Made by a program: the position numbers and the translations under genes. Positions 8,453 through 16,353 of a DNA stretch of 64,000 bases are shown here, in pieces (position 1 is the stretch's first letter; every line of letters begins with the position of its first letter). Origin of the DNA: Ectopseudomonas mendocina (GTDB lineage: Bacteria; Pseudomonadota; Gammaproteobacteria; Pseudomonadales; Pseudomonadaceae); the NCBI RefSeq assembly GCF_008041835.1, contig NZ_VRYE01000022.1, positions 24,092 to 88,091 of the forward strand, written 5' to 3'. The notes below the pieces were generated by a model, which saw only the letters and a program-made list of their open reading frames with translations, did no database searches and was not told where the DNA came from.

Positions 8453-9664
8453 ATGATTTTTTTTGAGGTGGGTGTGAGGCGTATCGACCTTGTCTTGAAC
8501 GTGGTTGTCCTGGGTTTTTTCTGGCTCTTGGTGGGCATCGCATGGACACCTAGCAATAAGTTTTACCAACAGGGTCTGGTCTTGCTGCTCTGGGTGCCGG
8601 TGTTGATAGGCGTGTTTGCCTTGCGCGCCCAGTTGCTGGAGGCCTGGTTGCGCCAGCGTGCCTTTTCGCTCCTGATCGCCTTGTTCCTGCTATGGGCTTG
8701 TTTGAGTGGGTTCTGGAGTCAGGCAGACGATATTGGCCGTGAACTGAAGCGGGTGTTCTATGTGGGGCTTTTCTTGTGTGCCATGACAGTCTTGGGCGTG
8801 AGCAGGCAGCAGGCCATATGGAAAACCCTTGGCGTCGCATTCGTTTTTCTTGCTTTGACCTTTCCGGTGAGCTTCTACCTCTACTACATCGTTGGCAAGC
8901 ATGCATTTACCGAGCGTTTGTGGGGGATCGGGCAGATCGGGCATCCGATATTGGGAAGCTATGTCATGGCGTTGGGAGTCATGTGGGGAGCGCGCTTCTG
9001 CCCCAAAGCGCGGTGGGCGCGCCTGCTCTGGATCGTATTGATGTCCATGGGGGTGGCGTTCATTGCCATGGGACAGAGCCGGGGGGCGCTGCTGGCGCTG
9101 GTAATGGGACTTTGCGCAATGTCGCTGCTGAGTGTCGAGCGCCGTTATGCCTGGTGGGGTTGTGCGGCGGTGCTGGGTGGTGTGGGCGTCGGTTTCATTT
9201 TCTTTGAGCCTCTGCTTATGGAGCGGGGAATGTCTTACCGCCTGGATATTCTTCTGGAGAGTCTGTCCATGATCTCGCAGAACCCGATTTTAGGAATAGG
9301 CATAGGTTCGGATTATCGAGTGGTGACGGATAATTACCCGGCTGGCTTCGATCATGCACACAACAGTTTCACTCACACTGGCATTGAGCTGGGCGGGGTA
9401 GGATTTCTGCTCTGGGTAGGGATCTGGCTTCTTGCACTCTTTTCTGCCTGGGGGGCGCGTAGAACCAAAGAAGGGCAATTGGCTCTTGGTACGTTATTGG
9501 TTGCCGTTGTCGCTTTGCAATTCGATACGGGGAGCCAGTGGGAAACGCCCCGGGCCGAGTGGTTTGTGGTGTGGCTGCCGATTGGTTTGGTGATGGCGCT
9601 GAATGCGCGCCGTGAAAAAGATAGCCCCGCTGCAATGTCAGCCACTGTTGCGAGTCGTCAATAA
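8453..9664 (+). CDS. waaL: O-antigen ligase
   Basis: 403 residues from ATG 8453, which has GGAG eight bases upstream; an in-frame TTG at 8429 adds eight residues without a usable site. The protein is almost entirely hydrophobic helices, with one larger periplasmic loop towards the end containing DHAHNSFTHTGIELGG, the histidine-bearing loop typical of the Wzy_C/O-antigen ligase family. WaaL joins undecaprenyl-linked O-chain to lipid A-core on the periplasmic side. Position just before msbA matches the waaL-msbA neighbourhood of P. aeruginosa. Ligases are poorly conserved and resemble polymerases (Wzy), so location supports the name as much as sequence. Its stop TAA shares a base with the msbA ATG. 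Confidence 0.8.
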   Translation: MIFFEVGVRRIDLVLNVVVLGFFWLLVGIAWTPSNKFYQQGLVLLLWVPVLIGVFALRAQLLEAWLRQRAFSLLIALFLLWACLSGFWSQADDIGRELKRVFYVGLFLCAMTVLGVSRQQAIWKTLGVAFVFLALTFPVSFYLYYIVGKHAFTERLWGIGQIGHPILGSYVMALGVMWGARFCPKARWARLLWIVLMSMGVAFIAMGQSRGALLALVMGLCAMSLLSVERRYAWWGCAAVLGGVGVGFIFFEPLLMERGMSYRLDILLESLSMISQNPILGIGIGSDYRVVTDNYPAGFDHAHNSFTHTGIELGGVGFLLWVGIWLLALFSAWGARRTKEGQLALGTLLVAVVALQFDTGSQWETPRAEWFVVWLPIGLVMALNARREKDSPAAMSATVASRQ

Positions 9665-11508
9665 TGAGCGAAGTTCGAGATGATGCCGTGTCGGAAGCAT
9701 CCAGCCTTGGCATTTACTTTCGGCTGCTGCGCTATGTCGTCCCCTACTGGGGGCTGTTCACCATCAGCATCCTCGGCTTTCTGATCTTCGCCTCCACCCA
9801 ACCGATGCTGGGTTACATCCTCAAGTACTTCGTCGATGGCCTGTCCAATCCCAATGCCAGTCTGTTCGCCGGGGTGCCGTGGTTACTGGAGCATGCGCCC
9901 TGGCTGGCGCACCTCAAGTTGCTGCAGGCCGTACCTCTGCTGATCGTGGTAATTGCTCTGTGGCAGGGGATTGGCTCCTTTCTAGGTAATTATTTTCTGG
10001 CCAAGGTGTCGCTGGGGCTGGTGCAGGATTTGCGTAATGCCCTGTTCAACAACCTGCTGACGCTGCCCAACCGCTACTTCGACAACCACAACTCGGGCCA
10101 CCTGATTTCGCGCATCACCTACAACGTGACCATGGTCACCGGTGCGGCCACCGATGCGATCAAGGTTGTCGTTCGTGAGGGGATGACGGTGATTTTCCTG
10201 TTCGCCACCCTGTTGTGGATGAACTGGAAGCTGACGTTGGTGATGCTGGCGATCCTGCCGGTGATCGGTCTGATGGTGACCAGCACCAGCAAGAAATTCC
10301 GCAAGCAAAGCAAGAAGATCCAGGTGTCCATGGGCGACGTCACCCACGTGACCTCGGAAACCATCCAGGGCTATCGCGTGGTGCGCAGCTTCGGCGGCGA
10401 GGATTACGAGAAGCAGCGTTTTCTCGATGCCAGCGAGGAAAACAAGCTCAAGCAGCTGAAGATGGTCAAGACCAATGCGGTCTATACCCCTTCGCTGCAA
10501 CTGGTGATCTACAGCGCCATGGCCGTGCTGATGTTCCTGGTGTTGCTGCTGCGTGGCGATGCCTCGGCCGGCGATCTGGTGGCCTATATCACCCTGGCTG
10601 GCCTGCTGCCCAAGCCGATCCGCCAGCTTTCCGAGGTCAGTTCGACCATCCAGAAAGGTGTCGCCGGTGCCGAGAGCATCTTCGAGCAGCTCGACGAGGC
10701 GCCGGAGGTCGATCACGGCACCCAGGAGCGCGAGCGTGTCAGTGGCCGGCTGGAAGTGAAGGATCTGAGCTTCAGCTACCCCGGTTCGGAAAAGCCTGTT
10801 CTGAACAATATTTCCTTTGTCGCCGAGCCGGGGCAGATGGTGGCGCTGGTCGGCCGTTCCGGCAGCGGCAAGTCGACCCTGGCCAACCTGATTCCGCGTT
10901 TCTATCACCATGAGCAAGGCAGCATCCTGCTCGATGGGGTGGATGTGGAGGATTACACCCTGCGCAATCTGCGCCGGCATATTGCCCTGGTGACCCAGCA
11001 CGTCACCCTGTTCAACGACACCGTACGCAACAACATCGCCTACGGCGATCTGGCCGGTGCGCCCCTGGAGGCGGTCAAGCAGGCAGCGGGCGATGCCTAT
11101 GCCGCCGAATTCATTGAGAAGATGCCGCAAGGCTATGACACCCTGGTCGGCGAGAACGGCGTGCTGCTGTCCGGCGGCCAGCGCCAGCGCCTGGCTATCG
11201 CCCGCGCGCTGCTCAAGGATGCGCCTGTGCTGATTCTCGACGAGGCCACTTCGGCCCTGGATACCGAATCCGAGCGACATATCCAGGCGGCGCTGGATCA
11301 GGTGATGCAGGGCCGTACCACGCTGGTGATCGCTCACCGCCTGACCACCATCGAGAAGGCCGACCTGATTCTGGTGATGGACCAGGGGCAGATCGTCGAG
11401 CGCGGTACGCATGCCGAGTTGCTGGCGCAGAACGGCTACTACGCGCGCCTGCATGCCAAGCAGTTCGAGGAAGGCGACGAGTCCGTCGTGGTCGAGCAGA
11501 GCGTCTGA
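9664..11508 (+). CDS. msbA: Lipid A export ABC transporter, permease/ATPase
   Basis: 614 residues, one half-transporter working as a homodimer that flips lipid A-core to the periplasmic leaflet. The N-terminal ~330 residues are the six-helix exporter domain. The ATPase follows, with Walker A GRSGSGKST near residue 397, the Q-loop (VTQHVTLFND), the signature LSGGQRQRLAIARAL near 502, Walker B LILDEATSALD near 522 and a switch histidine in VIAHRLTT. Length is usual for MsbA. It begins inside the waaL stop (TAATG) and its own TGA overlaps the start of the next gene (TGATG), so waaL-msbA-mig-14-dnpA looks like one coupled operon. Confidence 0.95.
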   Translation: MSEVRDDAVSEASSLGIYFRLLRYVVPYWGLFTISILGFLIFASTQPMLGYILKYFVDGLSNPNASLFAGVPWLLEHAPWLAHLKLLQAVPLLIVVIALWQGIGSFLGNYFLAKVSLGLVQDLRNALFNNLLTLPNRYFDNHNSGHLISRITYNVTMVTGAATDAIKVVVREGMTVIFLFATLLWMNWKLTLVMLAILPVIGLMVTSTSKKFRKQSKKIQVSMGDVTHVTSETIQGYRVVRSFGGEDYEKQRFLDASEENKLKQLKMVKTNAVYTPSLQLVIYSAMAVLMFLVLLLRGDASAGDLVAYITLAGLLPKPIRQLSEVSSTIQKGVAGAESIFEQLDEAPEVDHGTQERERVSGRLEVKDLSFSYPGSEKPVLNNISFVAEPGQMVALVGRSGSGKSTLANLIPRFYHHEQGSILLDGVDVEDYTLRNLRRHIALVTQHVTLFNDTVRNNIAYGDLAGAPLEAVKQAAGDAYAAEFIEKMPQGYDTLVGENGVLLSGGQRQRLAIARALLKDAPVLILDEATSALDTESERHIQAALDQVMQGRTTLVIAHRLTTIEKADLILVMDQGQIVERGTHAELLAQNGYYARLHAKQFEEGDESVVVEQSV

Positions 11509-12404
11509 TGTTGAATCGTCTGCAATTCTGGCGTGAGCGCGGCTGGGCGCCAATCAATGCGGCTGACTACGCCGAGGCCTGGGGGCGTTTCGGTGGTAGC
11601 GTTGCCACTCACCCCGAGGTGGTGGCACGGTTGGCCGATCTGGCCGGTATCCCGGTGCGTTATCTGGGATGGCAGTCAGGTGGTGAGTTAAAAGCTGCTA
11701 TCCCGACCTGGGGGCGACACCTGGCCCTGTCCAAGGATGTGCTCAAACAGCAGGGCAAGCGTGGCCTGTTCGACCTGGGCAATGCCGAGATCATCCTGCC
11801 GCTGGCTGCCGATGCGCATGTGCCGTTGCGTCATCGGGTGCGCTACCTGTCCGAGCTCAATGCCGCTCAACTTACCGGCATCAGCGAGCAGCCCGAAGGG
11901 CTGGCATTGGCCCGCGAGCCGGAGCAGTACAGCAAGAAGTTCCGCTACAACCAGCGCCGTGAACAGCGTTTGCTGGAGGAGGCGGGCGGGGTGATCCGGC
12001 CGATGCTGGAGCTGACGCCCGAGGAACAGGCGCGCATCTACGCCGATCTGTTCCAGCGCCGCTGGGGCTTCGCGGCCACCGGCAAGGATCATCTGGGCGA
12101 AGTGTTCGGCTTGTTGCGCGAGTTCATGACCGGCGCGCTGATCTATCTCAACGACGAGCCGGTGGCGATCCAGGTGCTCTATCGCGTCGAGGCGCCGCAA
12201 TGGGTCAGCCTGGAATACATCAACGGTGGGGTCGACCCGCAGCAGCGCGAGTTCAGCCCCGGCAGCGTGCTCAGCTTCGTCAATACGCAGAGCGAATGGG
12301 AGCAGGCGCGGGCGCTGGGCAAACCACTGCGTTATTCGTTCGGTCGCGCCGACCGCGAATATAAGGATCGCTGGTGCAATCGGGTGCCGGTCTATCAGGT
12401 GTGA
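11508..12404 (+). CDS. Mig-14 family protein
   Basis: 298 residues, beginning MLNRLQFWRERGW. The arrangement (an N-terminal ~100 residues, then the basic YSKKFRYNQRREQRLLEEAG stretch, then a GNAT-like half with VAIQVLYRVEAP and a final RADREYKDRWCNR) matches the Mig-14 family known from Salmonella and P. aeruginosa, where it supports tolerance to antimicrobial peptides. It is membrane-associated and its biochemical activity is unsettled; the C-terminal half resembles FemX/GNAT acyltransferases. It starts within the msbA stop codon and is followed four bases later by dnpA, as in P. aeruginosa, which suggests a role in envelope modification. Confidence 0.85.
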   Translation: MLNRLQFWRERGWAPINAADYAEAWGRFGGSVATHPEVVARLADLAGIPVRYLGWQSGGELKAAIPTWGRHLALSKDVLKQQGKRGLFDLGNAEIILPLAADAHVPLRHRVRYLSELNAAQLTGISEQPEGLALAREPEQYSKKFRYNQRREQRLLEEAGGVIRPMLELTPEEQARIYADLFQRRWGFAATGKDHLGEVFGLLREFMTGALIYLNDEPVAIQVLYRVEAPQWVSLEYINGGVDPQQREFSPGSVLSFVNTQSEWEQARALGKPLRYSFGRADREYKDRWCNRVPVYQV

Positions 12405-12408
12405 AGCG

Positions 12409-13791
12409 ATGAACGGACGCAAGCAACAGCTGCTCAAACGCCATCGGCGTAACAAACGTATCGCCTTGCTGGTCGCCCTGTTGGCCCTGCTGTTGGTGGG
12501 CGTGTTCGTTGCCTGGTGGTTGCCGCTGTTGCTGGTGGTTTTCGCCTGGATGGCGCACGAGGCCTGGTTCGCCGATCACTTGTTCTATTCGCCGCGCGAC
12601 GATTACCGCTACGACTTTCCCGATGACTGCCTGAGTGTGCCGGCGCGCATCGAGCAAGGCGTCTTGCATGTCGACGCGGATCTGCAGGGCTATGACACGC
12701 AGATCCTCGAACTGCGTCTGACGGCGACATGGCTTGGGCGCTGGCTTGACCCGCATGTTCTGCTCGGCGATGACCGTCAGGATTTCGAGCGCGGCGTTGC
12801 CGGGCGTCGTTACCTCAATTTATCCGGGCAGCAGGCGAACGGGCTAAGCATCATTCCACGGTTTTGCCGAATAGATGGCGAGCTGCGCCTGCACGCCATG
12901 CGTAACCCGGACTTCAGTAAACAGCGCATGCTGATCATCGCGCCGCATGCCGACGATGCCGAGCTGGCGGCCTTTGGTCAGTACAGCCGCTCGTCCGACA
13001 CCGCGATCATCACTCTGACACAGGGTGAGATCGAGGCCGAAAGCTATCAGCGCCTCGGCCTGGACAAGGCCGCTGCCGCTCGCCTGAAGGGGCGGCTGCG
13101 CGCCTGGGACAGCCTGGCCGCGCCACTCTGGGGCGGCGTACCGCAGCAGCGTTGCGTGCAGCTTGGCTATTACTGCCTGCAACTGCCGGCCATGGCCGAG
13201 CAACCGCAAACGCCGTTTGGCTCGCGTGAGTCGGGCGAGAGCGATATTCGCAGCGTGCGCTGCCACAACCCGCTGACGCTGCCGGCTGACGCCGATGGCC
13301 AGCCGACCTGGAATAACCTGATCGCCGATTTGGTGGCGGTGATCGAGCATTATCGTCCCGAGGTGCTGCTCACCCCGCACCCTGAGCTGGACCCGCACCA
13401 CGATCACGTCGCCAGCACCCGCGCCGTGCTCGAGGCCTGCCAGCGCTCGAGCTGGCAGCCGACAACACTCTTGCTCTATGCCAATCATCTGCATGACAAC
13501 GACCGCTGGCCCATGGGGCCGGCGGGCAATGGTATCGCCTTGCCGCCGGCCATCGTGGCGCTGCCGGCTGATCGCTTGTGGAGCCCGACGCTGGATGCCG
13601 AGCGGCAACTGGACAAGGCCATGGCACTCGGTCTGCAGCATGATCTGCGAAGCCCGCTGCCGCTGAAAAGGCGCCTGCGCCGCTTGATTCAGCAACTGCT
13701 GGCCGGGCGTCGCTGGCCGGCCACGGGCGAAGACGAGTTCTTCCGCAAGGCCGTGCGCCGCCATGAGTTGTTCTGGGTGCGCCTGCGTTAA
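12409..13791 (+). CDS. dnpA: PIG-L family de-N-acetylase DnpA
   Basis: 460 residues from ATG 12409 (MNGRKQQLLKRHRR), four bases after the mig-14 stop. A basic N-terminus is followed by two hydrophobic stretches (residues ~20-50) that should anchor the protein in the inner membrane. The catalytic PIG-L/LmbE motifs are present: APHADDAE near residue 177 (zinc ligands and base) and HPELDPHHDH near 323. In P. aeruginosa the homologue in the same LPS locus is a putative core-oligosaccharide deacetylase that affects fluoroquinolone persistence. The LPS substrate is inferred from context. Confidence 0.85.
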   Translation: MNGRKQQLLKRHRRNKRIALLVALLALLLVGVFVAWWLPLLLVVFAWMAHEAWFADHLFYSPRDDYRYDFPDDCLSVPARIEQGVLHVDADLQGYDTQILELRLTATWLGRWLDPHVLLGDDRQDFERGVAGRRYLNLSGQQANGLSIIPRFCRIDGELRLHAMRNPDFSKQRMLIIAPHADDAELAAFGQYSRSSDTAIITLTQGEIEAESYQRLGLDKAAAARLKGRLRAWDSLAAPLWGGVPQQRCVQLGYYCLQLPAMAEQPQTPFGSRESGESDIRSVRCHNPLTLPADADGQPTWNNLIADLVAVIEHYRPEVLLTPHPELDPHHDHVASTRAVLEACQRSSWQPTTLLLYANHLHDNDRWPMGPAGNGIALPPAIVALPADRLWSPTLDAERQLDKAMALGLQHDLRSPLPLKRRLRRLIQQLLAGRRWPATGEDEFFRKAVRRHELFWVRLR

Positions 13792-13811
13792 GTGGGGTGC
13801 TGGATGCACCG

Positions 13812-13820
13812 TGCTATGAT
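13812..13820 (+). promoter_or_regulatory. Candidate extended -10 promoter for hldE
   Basis: TGC-TATGAT (13812-13820) is an extended -10 element about 35 bases before the hldE start. No good -35 is seen 16-18 bases upstream. It lies in the 61-base gap after dnpA and would give hldE its own transcription start. Confidence 0.4.
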
Positions 13821-13852
13821 TTTTCCCGTTTTTCTCCCCTTCTGGAGCCACC

Positions 13853-15274
13853 ATGAAACTGACCATGCCCCGCTATGACCAAGCCGCCGTTCTGGTGGTG
13901 GGCGACGTGATGCTCGATCGCTATTGGCATGGCGGCACCTCGCGGATTTCTCCAGAGGCGCCGGTACCGGTGGTGCGTGTCGAGCAGATCGAGGATCGTC
14001 CCGGTGGTGCTGCCAACGTGGCTCTGAATATCGCCGCACTCGGTGCGCGCGCCTTGCTGGTTGGCGTGACCGGTAATGATGAGGCCGCCGAAAGCTTGAG
14101 CGACAGCCTGCGCGGTGCCGGTGTGGAAACCCATTTCCAGCGCCTCGATGACCAGCCCACCATTGTCAAACTGCGGGTGATGAGCCGTCACCAGCAATTG
14201 CTGCGCATGGACTTCGAGGAACCGTTCAGAACCGACGCCGCCGCTCTGGCACGTGAGGTCGATGCACTGCTCGATGGGGTCAAGGTGCTGGTGCTGTCGG
14301 ACTATGGTAAGGGGGCGCTGCAGAACCATCAGGTACTGATCCAGGCGGCGCGCAACAAGGGCATTGCGGTGTTGGCCGATCCCAAGGGCAAGGACTTTTC
14401 CATCTACCATGGTGCCAGCCTGATCACGCCTAACTTGCACGAGTTCGAGCTGATCGTCGGCGGTTGTGCCGATGAGGCCGAGTTGGTCAGCAAAGGCGCC
14501 AAACTGATGCGCGAATTGGAGCTGGGCGCTTTGCTGGTAACCCGTGGCGAGCACGGCATGACCCTGCTGCGCCCCGAACATGCGCCGCTGCACCTGCCGG
14601 CCCGGGCCCGCGAAGTGTTCGACGTCACCGGTGCCGGAGATACGGTGATCTCTACCTTGGCTGCGTCGATCGCCGCTGGCGAAGAGTTGCCGAACGCCGT
14701 GGCTCTGGCCAATCTGGCGGCCGGCATCGTGGTTGGCAAACTGGGCACGGCGGCCATCAGCGCACCGGAGCTGCGCCGCGCCGTGCAGCGTGAGGAAGGT
14801 TCCGAGCGTGGTGTGCTGAGCCTGGGTCAACTGCTCATCGCCATCGAGGATGCGCGGGCTCACGGCGAGAAGATCGTATTCACCAATGGCTGCTTCGATA
14901 TTCTCCATGCCGGCCACGTGACCTATCTGGAACAGGCCCGCGCGCAGGGCGACCGCCTGATCGTGGCGGTCAATGACGATGCCTCGGTCAGTCGCCTGAA
15001 AGGTCCGGGGCGTCCGATCAATGCCGTCGACCGCCGCATGGCGGTGCTCGCCGGCCTGGGTGCGGTTGACTGGGTGGTGAGCTTCAGTGAAGACACCCCC
15101 GAGCGCCTGCTCAAGCAGGTGCAGCCGGATGTGCTGGTCAAGGGGGGCGATTACGGCGTTGACCAGGTCGTCGGCGCCGATATCGTCCAGGCCTATGGCG
15201 GCGAAGTACGCGTGCTTGGGCTGGTGGAGAACAGCTCCACCACCGCCATCGTCGAGAAGATCCGCAGCAAGTAA
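13853..15274 (+). CDS. hldE: Bifunctional heptose 7-phosphate kinase / heptose 1-phosphate adenylyltransferase
   Basis: 473 residues with a clear GGAG site before ATG 13853. The N-terminal PfkB/ribokinase domain (about 1-320) shows RPGGAANVALNIAALG and the anion-hole motif DVTGAGDTVIST near residue 258. The C-terminal nucleotidyltransferase domain (from about 340) has FTNGCFDILHAGHV with the H-x-G-H active site. The enzyme phosphorylates D-glycero-beta-D-manno-heptose 7-phosphate at O1 and later adenylylates it, giving ADP-heptose for the LPS inner core. Length and domain order are normal. It ends the LPS block. Confidence 0.97.
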   Translation: MKLTMPRYDQAAVLVVGDVMLDRYWHGGTSRISPEAPVPVVRVEQIEDRPGGAANVALNIAALGARALLVGVTGNDEAAESLSDSLRGAGVETHFQRLDDQPTIVKLRVMSRHQQLLRMDFEEPFRTDAAALAREVDALLDGVKVLVLSDYGKGALQNHQVLIQAARNKGIAVLADPKGKDFSIYHGASLITPNLHEFELIVGGCADEAELVSKGAKLMRELELGALLVTRGEHGMTLLRPEHAPLHLPARAREVFDVTGAGDTVISTLAASIAAGEELPNAVALANLAAGIVVGKLGTAAISAPELRRAVQREEGSERGVLSLGQLLIAIEDARAHGEKIVFTNGCFDILHAGHVTYLEQARAQGDRLIVAVNDDASVSRLKGPGRPINAVDRRMAVLAGLGAVDWVVSFSEDTPERLLKQVQPDVLVKGGDYGVDQVVGADIVQAYGGEVRVLGLVENSSTTAIVEKIRSK

Positions 15275-15407
15275 CGCATTGCGTATGGCATCGCCCGTTG
15301 GCTCTGGTGTGCGCAATGTCTGTCAGTTGGCAGCAGAGATTTCTTCGGGCACACACCGAACAGGTCTGTATGCCTGCGCAGATGGGCATTCACAGCCAAC
15401 TCCTCCA

Positions 15408-15450
15408 TTCAGGCTCCCGCTTTTGCGGGAGTGCCGTTGAATGGATGGAG
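15408..15450. terminator. Hairpin between convergent hldE and the lipoprotein gene
   Basis: A CTCCCGC-TTTT-GCGGGAG hairpin flanked by the complementary ends tccattca and ttgaatgga. It sits between two convergent genes in a 183-base gap. There is no downstream T-run on either strand, so it may be a weak bidirectional terminator or a small interspersed palindrome. Nothing else is seen in this gap. Confidence 0.45.
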
Positions 15451-15457
15451 GATATTC

Positions 15458-16180
15458 CTAGAAACGGAAGACTTCCGTATCGATCTTGATCGGTTCTGCC
15501 ACCGGGATCTTCGGCCCGGCAGCGGCTGGGTCCTGCGGTTTGGCTTTGGCCACCGGAGGCTTCTTGCGCGGCGGCTCAGGGGTAGGCTCGGCTGCAGCGA
15601 TGGGTTGAATGGCCACAGCCAGTTCAGCCGCCAGACGTTGCAGCAAGACACTCTGCGCCTTGACCTGTTCGGCCATGGGCCCACCGTGTGCTTCTTCCAG
15701 GCGGATCAGGCGGCTGTCGCGCAGTTGTCCACGGCGGTCTAGCAGGCGCCATTGCGCCTCAAGCACGGCGGGTTGAGTCGGGCCGGAATCCAGGCGGGTA
15801 ATGGTCAGCATGACCTGAGCATCGGCACTGAAGCCTGGTGCCGCCGGGGCTAGAACCAGGCGCTGGCTATCCAGGCGCCAGGCCAACTGGCGCAGCAACT
15901 GCTGGTCGATATCGTTGGCCAGGCCGCTGGCCCAGCGAGCGTCCTGCGCGGCCACCAGGCTGCCATCGGCCTGACGTTGCAGCAGATTTTGCTGGCGCAG
16001 GTAATCGGCCACGCTGATCGGGCCGACCAGTACGGTCACACCGTTGTCCTGGGTCGGCGTCACGGCCTGGCCGCTGTCGAGTTGGTAAAGGGGAACCGGC
16101 TTCTGCTGCAGCAGACTGCAACCACTCAATACGAGCAGCGTGGTCAGAAGCAGAGCCACAGGGCGTACTACAGTCATCAT
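15458..16180 (-). CDS. PqiC-type ABC-transport auxiliary lipoprotein (orphan)
   Basis: 240 residues from ATG 16180; a second ATG follows at once. The N-terminus is a lipoprotein signal: TVVRP, a leucine-rich core, then the lipobox LSGC and SLLQQ. The mature part starts with PLYQLDSG and contains VLVGPISVADYLRQQNLLQR, the pattern of the PqiC/YmbA family of outer-membrane lipoproteins that work with MCE-type systems such as PqiAB. The C-terminus is proline/lysine/alanine-rich (PEPPRKKPPVAKAKP) and ends DTEVFRF. No pqiA, pqiB or mce gene lies in the window, so its partner is unknown. Confidence 0.75.
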   Translation of the reverse strand: MMTVVRPVALLLTTLLVLSGCSLLQQKPVPLYQLDSGQAVTPTQDNGVTVLVGPISVADYLRQQNLLQRQADGSLVAAQDARWASGLANDIDQQLLRQLAWRLDSQRLVLAPAAPGFSADAQVMLTITRLDSGPTQPAVLEAQWRLLDRRGQLRDSRLIRLEEAHGGPMAEQVKAQSVLLQRLAAELAVAIQPIAAAEPTPEPPRKKPPVAKAKPQDPAAAGPKIPVAEPIKIDTEVFRF

Positions 16181-16353
16181 TAATTCCAGGCAGCCGCTTC
16201 TGGGGCAGCTGCATATCGATCCCATATCATGCTGTGGGGTCATTTGTGCATGACCCGGGGCGCGTATCATCCGTCAAACCGCGCGATGACTCCAGCCTTG
16301 CCTGCTGGCTGGTAGCGCGGATATCCCGGACGAACGGGGGCGTGTTGCCGACG

